This document shows, piece by piece, positions 49,201 through 62,739 of a DNA stretch of 64,000 nt. Origin of the DNA: Crotalaria pallida (lineage: Eukaryota > Streptophyta > Magnoliopsida > Fabales > Fabaceae). Where the stretch lies: NCBI GenBank assembly GCA_037953625.1, contig CM075651.1:103479001-103543000 (forward strand), given 5' to 3'. The stretch's first letter is position 1; every line of letters begins with the position of its first letter. The position numbers and the translations under genes are program-made. The notes under the pieces are model-generated. The model was not told where the DNA came from, made no database searches, and saw only the letters and a program-made list of their open reading frames with translations.

Positions 49201-51700
49201 AAAAGGTGTAGAATGGTCTAGGAAAGTGTATTAGGACTTATAAGAACCATGAGAATGATCCTAAACAATGTTTGAGTCCCCAAGGGATGTAGAGGGTCTA
49301 GCATGAGTCATTGGAGGTTCTAACAGGTGTTGAATGGTTAAGAGAGTATTCTAAAGGCTTAGAATGGTCTAGGAATGTGTATTAGGACTTATATGAACCA
49401 TTAGAATGATCCTAAACAATGTTTGAGTCCCCAAGGGACGTAGAGGCTGTAGCATGAGTCCTTGGAGGTTCCAACAGGTGTTGAATGGTTAAGAGAGTAT
49501 TCTAAAGGCTTAGAATGGTCTAGGAATGTGTATTAGGACTTATAAGAACCATTAGAATGATCCTAAACAATGCTTGAGTCCCCAAGGGACGTAGAGGGTC
49601 TAGCATGAGTCCTTGGAGGTTCTAACAGGTGTAGAATGTTTAAGAGAGTATTCTAAAGGCTTAGAATGGTCTAGGAATGTGTATTAGGACTTATAATAAA
49701 CATTAGAATGATCCTAAACATTGCTTGGTACCGCAAGGGACGTAGAGGGTGTAGCATGAGTCCTTGGAGGTTCTAACAAGTGTAGAATGGTTAAGATAGT
49801 ATTCTAAAGGCTTAGAATGGTCTAGGAATGTGTATTAGGACTTATAATAACCATGAGAATGATCTTAAACAATGCTTGAGTCCCCAAGGGACGTAGAGGG
49901 TCTAGCATGAGTCATTGGAGGTTCTAACAGGTGTTGAATGGTTAAGAGAGTATTCTAAAGGCTTAGAATGGTCTAGGAATGTGTATTAGGTCTTATAAGA
50001 ACCATTAGAATGATCCTAAACAATGCTTGAGTCCCCAAGGCACGTAGAGGGTCTAGCATGAGTCCTTGGAGGTTCTAACAAGTGTAGAATGGTTAAGAGA
50101 GTATTCTAAAGGTGTAGAATGGTCTAGGAATGTGTATTAGGACCTATAAGAACAATTAGAAAGATCCTAAACAATGCTTGAGTCCCCAAGGGACGTAAAG
50201 GGTGTAGCATGAGTCCTTGGAGGTTTTAACAGGTGTAGAATGGTTAAGAGAGTATTCTAAAGGCTTAGAATGGTCTAGGAATGTGTATTAGGACTTATAA
50301 TAACCATTAGAATGATCCTAAATATTGCCTGGTCCCCCAAGGGACGTAGAGGGTGTAGCATGAGTCCTTGGAGGTTCTAACAAGTGTAGAATGGTTAAGA
50401 TAGTATTGTAAAGGTGTAGAATGGTCTAGGAATGTGTATTAGGACCTATAAGAACAATTAGAAAGATCCTAAACAATGCTTGAGTCCCCAAGGGACGTAG
50501 AGGGTGTAGCATGAGTCCTTGGAGGTTCTAACAAGTCTAGAATGGTTAAGAAAGTATTCTAAAGGCTTAGAATGTTGTATGAATGTGTATTTGTACTTAT
50601 AATAACCATTAGAATGATCCTAAACATTGCATGGTACCCCAAGGGACGTAGAGGGTGTAGCATGAGTCCTTGGAGGTTCTAACAAGTGTAGAATGGTTAA
50701 GAGAGTATTCTAAAGGCTTAGAATGGTCTAGGAATGTGTATTAGGACTTATAAGAACCATTAGAATGATCCTAAACAATGCTTGAGTCCCCAAGGGACGT
50801 AGAGGGTCTAGCATGAGTCCTTGGAGGTTCTAACAAGTGTAGAATGTTTAAGAGAGTATTCTAAAGGCTTAGAATGGTCTAGGAATGTGTATTAGGACTT
50901 ATAATAAACATTAGAATGATCCTAAACATTGCATGGTACCCCAAGGGACGTAGAGGGTGTAGCATGAGTCCTTGGAGGTTCTAACAAGTGTAGAATGGTT
51001 AAGATAGTATTCTAAAGGCTTAGAATGGTCTAGGAATGTGTATTAGGACTTATAATAACCATTAGAATGATCCTAAACAATGCTTGAGTCCCCAAGGGAC
51101 GTAGAGGGTGTAGCATGAGTCCTTGGAGGTTCTAACATGTGTAGAATGGTTAAGAGAGTATTCTAAAGGCTTAGAATGATCTAGGAATGTGTATTAGGTC
51201 TTATAATAACCATTAGAATGATCCTAAACAATGCTTGAGTCCCCAAGGGACGTAGAGGGTGTAGCATGAGTCCTTGGAGGTTCTAACATGTGTAGAATGG
51301 TTAAGAGAGTATTCTAAAAGGTGTAGAATGGTCTAGGAAAGTGTATTAGGACTTATAAGAACCATGAGAATGATCCTAAACAATGTTTGAGTCCCCAAGG
51401 GACGTAGAGGGTCTAGCATGAGTCATTGGAGGTTCTAACAGGTGTTGAATGGTTAAGAGAGTATTCTAAAGGCTTAAAATGGTCTAGGAATGTGTATTAG
51501 GACTTATATGAACCATTAGAATGATCCTAAACAATGTTTGAGTCCCCAAGGGACGTAGAGGCTGTAGTATGAGTCCTTGGAGGTTCCAACAGGTGTTGAA
51601 TGGTTAAGAGAGTATTCTAAAGGCTTAGAATGGTCTAGGAATGTGTATTAGGACTTATAAGAACCATTAGAATGATCCTAAACAATGTTTGAGTCCCCAA
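46280..51700. repeat. Three related multi-monomer segments starting at 46280, 47797 and 50063
   Basis: Each starts with class A after the shared AAGGCACGTAG variant and contains C (TTGTATG: 46790, 48308, 50574), a GATCTAGG monomer (about 47401, 49063, 51178) and a 152-bp E with CTAAAAGG (47537, 49200, 51313). Spacings are about 1517 and 2266 bp. Lengths differ by whole monomers; for example the middle copy has an extra TTCGAA class A near 48543 that the last lacks. Confidence 0.72.
47182..47195 (+). repeat. 7-bp tandem duplication (GAGTCCT twice) making a 158-bp monomer
   Basis: GAGTCCT at 47182-47188 is repeated at 47189-47195 at the monomer boundary, so the distance between successive monomer starts (47034 to 47192) is 158 bp. 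I saw this insertion only here. It resembles replication slippage and mirrors in size the 7-bp loss in the short E monomers. Confidence 0.88.
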
Positions 51701-52630
51701 GGGACGTAGAGGGTGTAGCATGAGTCCTTGGAGGTTCTAACAAGTGTAGAATGGTTAAGAGCGTAATCTAAAGGCTTAGAATGGTCTAGGAATGTGTATT
51801 AGGACTTATAAGAACCATTAGAATGATCCTAAACAATGCTTGAGTCCCCAAGGGACGTAGAGGGTCTAGCATGAGTCCTTGGTTGTTCTAACAGGTGTAG
51901 AATGGTTAAGAGAGTATTATAATGGCTTAGAATGGTCTAGGAATGTGTATTAGGACTTATAAGAACCATTAGAATGATCCTAAACAATGCTTGAGTCCCC
52001 AAGGGACGTAGAGGGTGTAGCATGAGTCCTTGGAGGTTGTAACAAGTGTAGAATGGTTAAGAGAGTATTCTAAAGGCTTAGAATGGTCTAGGAATGTGTA
52101 TTTGGACTTATAAGAACCATTTGAATGATCCTAAACAATGCTTGAGTCCCCAAGGGACGTAGAGGGTCAAGCATGAGTCCTTGGAGGTACTAACCAGTGT
52201 AGAATGGTTAAGAGAGTATTCTAAAGGTGTAGAATGGTCTAGGAATGTGTATTAGGACCTATAAGAACAATTAGAAAGATCCTAAACAATGCTTGAGTCC
52301 CCAAGGGACGTAGAGGGTGTAGCATGAGTCCTTGGAGGTTGTAACAAGTGTAGAATGGTTAAGAGAGTATTCTAAAGGCTTAGAATGGTCTAGGAATGTG
52401 TATTAGGACTTATAAGAACCATTTGAATGATCCTAAACAATGCTTGAGTCCCCAAGGGACGTAGAGGGTCAAGCATGAGTCCTTGGAGGTACTAACCAGT
52501 GTAGAATGGTTAAGAGAGTATTCTAAAGGTGTAGAATGGTCTAGGAATGTGTATTAGGACCTATAAGAACAATTAGAAAGATCCTAAACAATGCTTGAGT
52601 CCCCAAGGGACGTAGAGGGTGTAGCATGAG
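51701..52630. repeat. Satellite with a tandem dimer (GTACTAACC monomers)
   Basis: The GGTTGTAAC D monomer plus the GGTACTAACCAG A monomer occurs twice in tandem; GTACTAACC is at 52187 and 52489, 302 bp apart. A further copy is at 53545 and a distant relative at 18514. GAGCGTAATC and TTGGTTGTTC monomers precede the pair. Confidence 0.72.
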
Positions 52631-55600
52631 TCCTTGGAGGTTCTAACAAGTGTAGAATGGTTAAGAGAGTATTCTAAAGGCTTAGAATGGTCTAGGAATG
52701 TGTATTAGGACTTATAAGAACCATTAGAATGATCCTAAACATTGCATGGTACCCCAAGGGACGTAGAGGGTGTAGTATGAGTCCTTGGAGGTTCGAACAA
52801 GTGTAGAATGGTTAAGATAGTATTCTAAAGGTGTAGAATGGTCTAGGAATGTGTATTAGGACCTATAAGAACAATTAGAAAGATCCTAAACAATGCTTGA
52901 GTCCCCAAGGGACGTAGAGGGTGTAGCATGAGTCCTTGGAGGTTCTAACAAGTGTAGAATGGTTAAGAGAGTATTCTAAAGGCTTAGAATGGTCTAGGAA
53001 TGTGTATTAGGACTTATAAGAACCATTAGAATGATCCTAAACAATCTTGAGTCCCCAAGGGACGTAGAGGGTCTAGTTTGAGTCCTTGGAGGTTCTAACA
53101 AGTGTAGAATGGTTAAGAGCGTAATCTAAAGGCTTAGAATGGTCTAGGAATGTGTATTAGGACTTATAAGAACCATTAGAATGATCCTAAACAATGCTTG
53201 AGTCCCCAAGGGACGTAGAGGGTCTAGCATGAGTCCTTGGTTGTTCTAACAGGTGTAGAATGGTTAAGAGAGTATTATAATGGCTTAGAATGGTCTAGGA
53301 ATGTGTATTAGGACTTATAAGAACCATTAGAATGATCCTAAACAATGCTTGAGTCCCCAAGGGACGTAGAGGGTGTAGCATGAGTCCTTGGAGGTTGTAA
53401 CAAGTGTAGAATGGTTAAGAGAGTATTCTAAAGGCTTAGAATGGTCTAGGAATGTGTATTAGGACTAATAAGAACCATTTGAATGATCCTAAACAATGCT
53501 TGAGTCCCCAAGGGACGTAGAGGGTCAAGCATGAGTCCTTGGAGGTACTAACCAGTGTAGAATGGTTAAGAGAGTATTCTAAAGGTGTAGAATGGTCTAG
53601 GAATGTGTATTAGGACCTATAAGAACAATTAGAAAGATCCTAAACAATGCTTGAGTCCCCAAGGGACGTAGAGGGTGTAGCATGAGTCCTTGGAGGTTCT
53701 AACAAGTGTAGAATGGTTAAGAGAGTATTCTAAAGGCTTAGAATGGTCTAGGAATGTGTATTAGGACTTATAAGAACCATTAGAATGATCCTAAACATTG
53801 CATGGTACCCCAAGGGACGTAGAGGGTGTAGCATGAGTCCTTGGAGGTTCGAACAAGTGTAGAATGGTTAAGATAGTATTCTAAAGGTGTAGAATGGTCT
53901 AGGAATGTGTATTAGGACCTATAAGAACAATTAGAAAGATCCTAAACAATGCTTGAGTCCCCAAGGGACGTAGAGGGTGTAGCATGAGTCCTTGGAGGTT
54001 CTAACAAGTGTAGAATGGTTAAGAGAGTATTCTAAAGGCTTAGAATGGTCTAGGAATGTGTATTAGGACTTATAAGAACCATTAGAATGATCCTAAACAA
54101 TCTTGAGTCCCCAAGGGACGTAGAGGGTCTAGTTTGAGTCCTTGGAGGTTCTAACAAGTGTAGAATGGTTAAGAGAGTATTCTAAAGGTGTTGAATGGTC
54201 TAGGAATGTGTATTAGGACGTATAAGAACAATTAGAAAGATCCTAAACAATGCTTGAGTCCCCAAGGGACGTAGAGGGTGTAGCATGAGTCCTTGGAGGT
54301 TCTAACATGTGTAGAATGGTTAAGAGAGTATTCTAAAGGCTTAGAATGTTCTAGGAATGTGTATTTGTACTTTTAATAACCATTAGAATGATCCTAAGCA
54401 ATGCATGGTACCCCAAGGGACGTAGAGGGTGTAGCATGAGTCCTAGGAGGTTCTAACAGGTGTAGAATGGTTAAGAGAGTATTCTAAAGGCTTAGAATGG
54501 TCTAGGAATGTGTATTAGGACTTATAATAACCATTAGAATGATCCTAAACATTGCTTGAGACCCCAAGGTACGTAGAGGGTGTAGCATGAGTCCTTGGAG
54601 GTTCTAACATGTGTAGAATGGTTAAGAGAGTATTCTAAAAGGTGTAGAATGGTCTAGGAATGTGTATTAGGACCTATAAGAACAATTAGAAAGATCCTAA
54701 ACAATGCTTGAGTCCCCAAGGGACGTAGAGGGTGTAGCATGAGTCCTTGGAGGTTCTAACAAGTATAGAATGGTTAAGAGAGTATTCTAAAGGCTTAGAA
54801 TGGTCTAGGAATGTGTATTAGGACTTATAAGAACCATTAGAATGATCCTAAACATTGCATGGTACCCCAAGGGACGTAGAGGGTGTAGCATGAGTCCTTG
54901 GAGGTTCGAACAAGTGTAGAATGGTTAAGATAGTATTCTAAAGGTGTAGAATGGTCTAGGAATGTGTATTAGGACCTATAAGAACAATTAGAAAGATCCT
55001 AAACAATGCTTGAGTCCCCAAGGGACGTAGAGGGTGTAGCATGAGTCCTTGGAGGTTCTAATAAGTGTAGAATGGTTAAGAGAGTATTCTAAAGGCTTAG
55101 AATGGTCTAGGAATGTGTATTAGGACTTATAAGAACCATTAGAATGATCCTAAACAATCTTGAGTCCCCAAGGGACGTAGAGGGTCTAGTTTGAGTCCTT
55201 GGAGGTTCTAACAAGTGTAGAATGGTTAAGAGAGTATTCTAAAGGTGTAGAATGGTCTAGGAATGTGTATTAGGACGTATAAGAACAATTAGAAAGATCC
55301 TAAACAATGCTTGAGTCCCCAAGGGACGTAGAGGGTGTAGCATGAGTCCTTGGAGGTTCTAACATGTGTAGAATGGTTAAGAGAGTATTCTAAAGGTTTA
55401 GAATGTTCTAGGAATGTGTATTTGTACTTATAATAACCATTAGAATGATCCTAAGCAATGCATGGTACCCCAAGGGACGTAGAGGGTGTAGCATGAGTCC
55501 TAGGAGGTTCTAACAGGTGTAGAATGGTTAAGAGAGTATTCTAAAGGCTTAGAATGGTCTAGGAATGTGTATTAGGACTTATAATAACCATTAGAATGAT

Positions 55601-55650
55601 CCTAAACATTGCTTGAGACCCCAAGGGACGTAGAGGGTCTAGAATGAGTC
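52631..55650. repeat. Seven-monomer period (1056-1057 bp), three passes
   Basis: Passes start at 52631, 53687 and 54744. TTCGAA-bearing class A monomers lie at 52791, 53847 and 54904, and TCTAGTTTGAG at 53071, 54127 and 55184. The first three monomers (D, A with TTCGAA, D with CAATCTTGAG) are shared by all three passes. The next three (A with GGACGTAT, C, B with CCTAGG) are shared only by passes two and three, so the unit was modified between amplifications. Confidence 0.8.
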
Positions 55651-58600
55651 CTTGGAGGTTCTAACAAGTGTAGAATGGTTAAAAGAGTGTTTTAAAGGCT
55701 TAGAATGGTCTAGGAATGTGTATTAGGACTTATATGAACCATTAGAAGGATCCTAAACAATGTTTGAGTCCCCAAAGGACGTAGAGGCTGTAGCATGAGT
55801 CCTTGGAGGTTCTAACAAGTGTAGAATGGTTAAGAGATTATTCTAAAGCCTTAGAATGGTCTAGGAATGTGTATTAGGACTTATAATAACCATTAGAATG
55901 ATCCTAAACATTGCATGGTACCCCAAGGGACGTAGAGGGTGTAGCATGAGTCCTCGGAGGTTCTAACAAGTGTAGAATGGTTAAGAGAGTATTCTAAAGG
56001 CTTAGAATGGTCTAGGAATGTGTATTAGGACTTATAAGAACCATTAGAATGATCCTAAACAATGCTTGAGTCCCCAAGGGACGTAGAGGGTCTAGCATGA
56101 GTCCTTGGAGGTTCTAACAGGTGTAGAATGTTTAAGAGAGTATTCTAAAGACTTAGAATGGTCTAGGAATGTGTATTAGGACTTATAATAAACATTAGAA
56201 TGATCCTAAACATTGCATGGTACCGCAAGGGACGTAGAGGGTGTAGCATGAGTCCTTGGAGGTTCTAACAAGTGTAGAATGGTTAAGATAGTATTCTAAA
56301 GGCTTAGAATGGTCTAGGAATGTGTATTAGGACTTATAATAACCATTAGAATGATCCTAAACAATGCTTGAGTCCCCAAGCGACGTAGAGGGTGTAGCAT
56401 GAGTCCTTGGAGGTTCTAACAGGTGTAGAATGGTTAAGAGAGTATTCTAAAGGTGTAGAATGGTCTAGGAAAGTGTATTAGGACTTATAAGAACCATGAG
56501 AATGATCCTAAACAATGCTTGAGTCCCCAAGGGACGTAGCGGGTCTAGCATGAGTCATTGGAGGTTCTAACAGGTGTTGAATGGTTAAGAGAGTATTCTA
56601 ATGGCTTAAAATGGTCTAGGAATGTGAATTAGGACTTATAACCATTAGAATGATCCTAAACAATGCTTGAGTCCCCAAGGGACGTAGAGGGTGTAGCATG
56701 AGTCCTTGGAGGTTCTAACAAGTGTAGAATGGTTAAGAGAGTATTCTAAAGGTGTAGAATGGTCTAGGAATGTGTATTAGGACCTATAAGAACAATTAGA
56801 AAGATCCTAAACAATGCTTGAGTCCCTAAGGGACGTAGAGGGTGTAGCATTAGTCCTTGGAGGTTCTAACAAGTGTAGAATGGTTAAGAGAGTATTCTAA
56901 AGGCTTAGAATGGTCTAGGAATGTGTATAAGGACTTATACGAACATTAGAATGATCCTAAACAATGCTTGAGTCCCCAAGGGACGCAGAGGGTGTGGCAT
57001 GAGTCCTTGGAGGTTCTAACAGGTGTAGAATGGTTAAGAGAGTATTCTAAAGGCTTAGAATGGTCTAGGAATGTGTATTAGGAGTTATAAGAACCATTTG
57101 AATGATCCTAAACAATGCTTGAGTCCCCAAGGGACGTAGAGGGTCAAGCATGAGTCCTTGGAGGTTCTAACAAGTGTAGAATGGTTAAGAGAGTATTCTA
57201 AAGGTGTAGAATGGTCTAGGAATGTGTATTAGGACCTATAAGAACAATTAGTAAGATCCTAAACAATGCTTGAGTCCCCAAGGGACGTAGAGGGTGTAGC
57301 ATGAGTCCTTGGAGGTTCTAACAAGTGTAGGATGGTTAAGAGAGTATTCTAAAGGCTTAGAATGGTCTAGGAATGTGTATTAGGACTTATAAGAACCATT
57401 AGAATGATCCTAAACATTGCATGGTACCCCAAGGGACGTAGAGGGTGTAGCATGAGTCCTAGGAGGTTCTAACAGGTGTAGAATGGTTAAGAGAGTATTC
57501 TAAAGGCTTAGAATGGTCTAGGAATGTGTATTAGGACTTATAATAACCATTAGAATGATCCTAAACATTGCTTGAGACCCCATGGGACGTAGAGGGTCTA
57601 GAATGAGTCCTTGGAGGTTCTAACAAGTGTAGAATGGTTAAAAGAGTGTTTTACAGGCTTAGAATGGTCTAGGAATGTGTATTAGGACTTATATGAACCA
57701 TTAGAAGGATCCTAAACAATGTTTGAGTCCCCAAGGGACGTAGAGGCTGTAGCATGAGTCCTTGGAGGTTCTAACAAGTGTAGAATGGTTAAGAGAGTAA
57801 TCTAAAGGCTTAGAATGGTCTAGGAATGTGTATTAGGACTTATAAGAACCATTAGAATGATCCTAAACAATGCTTGAGTCCCCAAGGGACGTAGAGGGTC
57901 TAGCATGAGTCCATGGATGTTCTAACAGGTGTAGAATGGTTAAGAGAGTATTATAATGGCTTAGAATGGTCTAGGAATGTGTATTAGGACTTATAAGAAC
58001 CATTAGAATGATCCTAAACAATGCTTGAGTCCCCAAGGGACGTAGAGGGTGTAGCATGAGTCCTTGGAGGTTCTAACAAGTGTAGAATGGTTAAGAGAGT
58101 ATTCTAAAGGCTTAGAATGGTCTAGGAATGTGTATTAGGTCTTATAAGAACCATTAGAATGATCCTAAACAATGCTTGAGTCCCCAAGGGACATAGAGGG
58201 TGTAGCATGAGTCCTTGGAGGTTCTAACAAGTGTAGAATGGTTAAGAGAGTATTCTAAAGCCTTAGAATGGTCTAGGAATGTGTATTAGGACTTATAATA
58301 ACCATTAGATTGATCCTAAACATTGCATGGTACCCCAAGGGACGTAGAGGGTGTAGCATGAGTCCTTGGAGGTTCTAACAAGTGTAGAATGGTTAAGAGA
58401 GTATTCTAAAGGCTTATAATGGTCTAGGAATGTGTATTAGGACTTATAAGAACCATTAGAATGATCCTAAACAATCTTGAGTCCCCAAGGGACGTAAAGG
58501 GTCAAGCATGAGTCCTTGGAGGTTCTAACAAGTGTAGAATGGTTAAGAGAGTATTCTAAAGGTGTAGAATGGTCTAGGAATGTGTATTAGGACGTATAAG

Positions 58601-59870
58601 AACAATTAGAAAGATCCTAAACAATGCTTGAGTCCCCAAGGGACGTAGAGGGTGTAGCATGACTCCTTGGAGGTTCTAACATGTGTAGAATGGTTAAGAG
58701 AGTATTCTAAAGGCTTAGAATGGTCTAAGAATGTGTACTAGGACTTATAATAACCATTAGAATGATCCTAAACATTGCATGGTACCCCAAGGGACGTAGA
58801 GGGTGTAGCATGAGTCCTCGGAGGTTCTAACAAGTGTAGAATGGTTAACATAGTATTCTAAAGGTGTAGAATGGTCTAGGAATGTGTATTAGGATCTATA
58901 AGAACAATTAGAAAGATCCTAAACAATGCTTGAGTCCCCAAGGGACGTAGAGGGTGTAGCATGAGTCCTTGGAGGTTCTAACAAGTGTAGAATGGTTAAG
59001 AGAGTATTCTAAAGGCTTAGAATGGTCTAGGAATGTGTATTAGGACTTATAAGAACCATTAGAATGATCCTAAACAATCTTGTGTCCCCAAGGGACGTAG
59101 AGGGTCTAGTTTGAGTCCTTGGAGGTTCTAACAAGTGTATAATGGTTAAGAGAGTATTCTAAAGGTGTAGAATGGTCTAGGAATGTGTATTAGGACGTAT
59201 AAGAACAATTAGAAAGATCCTAAACAATGCTTGAGTCCCCAAGGGACGTAGAGGGTGTAGCATGAGTCCTTGGAGGTTCTAACATGTGTAGAATGGTTAA
59301 GAGAGTATTCTAATGGCTTAGAATGTTCTAGGAATGTGTATTTGTACTTATTATAACCATTAGAATGATCCTAAGCAATGCATGGTACCCCAAGGGACGT
59401 AGAGGGTGTAGCATGAGTCCTAGGAGGTTCTAGCAGGTGTAGAATGGTTAAGAGAGTATTCTAAAGGCTTAGAATGGTCTAGGAATGTGTATTAGGACTT
59501 ATAATAACCATTAGAATGATCCTAAACATTGCTTGAGACCCCAAGGGACGTAGAGGGTCTAGAATGAGTCCTTGGAGGTTCTAACAAGTGTAGAATGGTT
59601 AAAAGAGTGTTTTAAAGGCTTAGAATGGTCTAGGAATGTGTATTAGGACTTATATGAACCATTAGAAGGATCCTAAACAATGTTTGAGTCCCCAAATGAC
59701 GTAGAGGCTGTAGCATGAGTCCTTGGAGGTTCTAACAAGTGTAGAATGGTTAAGAGAGTAATCTAAAGGCTTAGAATGGTCTAGGAATGTGTATTAGGAC
59801 TTATAAGAACCATTAGAATGATCCTAAACAATGCTTGAGTCCCCAAGGGACGTAGAGGGTGTAGCATGAG
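55651..59870. repeat. Mosaic satellite region with two short-deletion monomers
   Basis: Ordinary classes with TTATATGAACC/GAAGGATCC monomers (a GGATCC hexamer), GCCTTAG B, E/F near 56.4-56.6 kb, GTCAAGC copies and CCTCGG B. A 3-bp deletion (ACTTATAACCATT) lies near 56640 and a 1-bp loss (CGAACATTAG) near 56940. The right half previews the modules of the final region. Confidence 0.65.
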
Positions 59871-60927
59871 TCCTTGGAGGTTCTAACAAGTGTAGAATGG
59901 TTAAGAGAGTATTCTAAAGGCTTAGAATGGTCTAGGAATGTGTATTAGGTCTTATAAGAACCATTAGAATGATCCTAAACAATGTTTGAGTCCCCAAGGG
60001 ACATAGAGGGTGTAACATGAGTCCTTGGAGGTTCTAACAAGTGTAGAATGGTTAAGAGAGTATTCTAAAGCCTTAGAATGGTCTAGGAATGTGTATTAGG
60101 ACTTATAATAACCATTAGAATGATCCTAAACATTGCATGGTACCCCAAGGGACGTAGAGGGTGTAGCATGAGTCCTCGGAGGTTCTAACAAGTGTAGAAT
60201 GGTTAAGATAGTATTCTAAAGGCTTAGAATGGTCTAGGAATGTGTATTAGGACTTATAATAACCATTAGAATGATCCTAAACAATGCTTGAGTCCCCAAG
60301 GGACGTAGAGGGTGTAGCATGAGTCCTTGGAGGTTCTAACATGTGTAGAATGGTTAAGAGAGTATTCTAAAGGCTTAGAATGGTCTAGGAATGTGTATTA
60401 GGACTTATAATAACCATTAGAATGATCCTAAACATTGCTTGAGACCCCAAGGGACGTAGAGGGTCTAGAATGAGTCCTTGGAGGTTCTAACAAGTGTAGA
60501 ATGGTTAAGAGAGTATTCTAAAGGCTTAGAATGGTCTAGGAATGTGTATTAGGACTTATATGAACCATTAGAAGGATCCTAAACAATGTTTGAGTCCCCA
60601 AATGACGTAGAGGCTGTAGCATGAGTCCTTGGAGGTTCTAACAAGTGTAGAATGGTTAAGAGAGTAATCTAAAGGCTTAGAATGGTCTAGGAATGTGTAT
60701 TAGGACTTATAAGAACCATTAGAATGATCCTAAACAATGTTTGAGTCCCCAAGGGACATAGAGGGTGTAGCATGAGTCCTTGGAGGTTCTAACAAGTGTA
60801 GAATGGTTAAGAGAGTATTCTAAAGGCTTAGAATGGTCTAGGAATGTGTATTAGGACTTATAAGAACCATTAGAATGATCCTAAACAATGCTTGAGTCCC
60901 CAAGGGACGTAGAGGGTGTAGCATGAG
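59871..60927. repeat. Terminal 7-mer module, copy 1 (1057 bp)
   Basis: Order: D with GGTCTTAT; GTAACATGAG/GCCTTAG B; CCTCGG with GATAG; CATGTG B with GAGACC; TTATATGAACC with AGGATCC; AAATGACG/GAGTAATC; D with GACATAG. The next module begins exactly 7 x 151 bp later. Confidence 0.82.
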
Positions 60928-62739
60928 TCCTTGGAGGTTCTAACAAGTGTAGAATGGTTAAGAGAGTATTCTAAAGGCTTAGAATGGTCTAGGAATGTGT
61001 ATTAGGTCTTATAAGAACCATTAGAATGATCCTAAACAATGTTTGAGTCCCCAAGGGACATAGAGGGTGTAACATGAGTCCTTGGAGGTTCTAACAAGTG
61101 TAGAATGGTTAAGAGAGTATTCTAAAGCCTTAGAATGGTCTAGGAATGTGTATTAGGACTTATAATAACCATTAGAATGATCCTAAACATTGCATGGTAC
61201 CCCAAGGGACGTAGAGGGTGTAGCATGAGTCCTCGGAGGTTCTAACAAGTGTAGAATGGTTAAGATAGTATTCTAAAGGCTTAGAATGGTCTAGGAATGT
61301 GTATTAGGACTTATAATAACCATTAGAATGATCCTAAACAATGCTTGAGTCCCCAAGGGACGTAGAGGGTGTAGCATGAGTCCTTGGAGGTTCTAACATG
61401 TGTAGAATGGTTAAGAGAGTATTCTAAAGGCTTAGAATGGTCTAGGAATGTGTATTAGGACTTATAATAACCATTAGAATGATCCTAAACATTGCTTGAG
61501 ACCCCAAGGGACGTAGAGGGTCTAGAATGAGTCCTTGGAGGTTCTAACAAGTGTAGAATGGTTAAGAGAGTATTCTAAAGGCTTAGAATGGTCTAGGAAT
61601 GTGTATTAGGACTTATATGAACCATTAGAAGGATCCTAAACAATGTTTGAGTCCCCAAATGACGTAGAGGCTGTAGCATGAGTCCTTGGAGGTTCTAACA
61701 AGTGTAGAATGGTTAAGAGAGTAATCTAAAGGCTTAGAATGGTCTAGGAATGTGTATTAGGACTTATAAGAACCATTAGAATGATCCTAAACAATGTTTG
61801 AGTCCCCAAGGGACATAGAGGGTGTAGCATGAGTCCTTGGAGGTTCTAACAAGTGTAGAATGGTTAAGAGAGTATTCTAAAGGCTTAGAATGGTCTAGGA
61901 ATGTGTATTAGGACTTATAAGAACCATTAGAATGATCCTAAACAATGCTTGAGTCCCCAAGGGACGTAGAGGGTCTAGCATGAGTCCTTGGAGGTTCTAA
62001 CAGGTGTAGAATGTTTAAGAGAGTATTCTAAAGGCTTAGAATGGTCTAGGAATGTGTATTAGGACTTATAATAAACATTAGAATGATCCTAAACATTGCA
62101 TGGTACCGCAAGGGACGTAGAGGGTGTAGCATGAGTCCTTGGAGGTTCTAACAAGTGTAGAATGGTTAAGATAGTATTCTAAAGGCTTAGAATGGTCTAG
62201 GAATGTGTATTAGGACTTATAATAACCATTAGAATGATCCTAAACAATGCTTGAGTCCCCAAGGGACGTAGAGGGTGTAGCATGAGTCCTTGGAGGTTCT
62301 AACATGTGTAGAATGGTTAAGAGAGTATTCTAAAGGCTTAGAATGGTCTAGGAATGTGTATTAGGTCTTATAAGAACCATTAGAATGATCCTAAACAATG
62401 CTTGAGTCCCCAAGGGACGTAGAGGGTCTAGAATGAGTCCTTGGAGGTTCTAACAAGTGTAGAATGGTTAAAAGAGTGTTTTAAAGGCTTAGAATGGTCT
62501 AGGAATGTGTATTAGGACTTATATGAACCATTAGAAGGATCCTAAACAATCTTTGAGTCCCCAAATGACGTAGAGGCTGTAGCATGAGTCCTTGGAGGTT
62601 CTAACAAGTGTAGAATGGTTAAGAGAGTAATCTAAAGGCTTAGAATGGTCTAGGAATGTGTATTAGGACTTATAAGAACCATTAGAATGATCCTAAACAA
62701 TGCTTGAGTCCCCAAGGGACGTAGAGGGTGTAGCATGAG
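60928..62739. repeat. Composite 12-mer HOR unit, 7-mer plus 5-mer (1812 bp)
   Basis: The 7-mer module (60928-61984) is followed by a 5-mer module (61985-62739): ATGTTTAAG B with GGTACCGC; GATAG; CATGTG with GGTCTTAT; GTCTAGAATG with TTATATGAACC; AAATGACG/GAGTAATC. GGTACCGC recurs 1812 bp later (62101/63913), as does CCTCGG (61228/63040). Confidence 0.83.
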
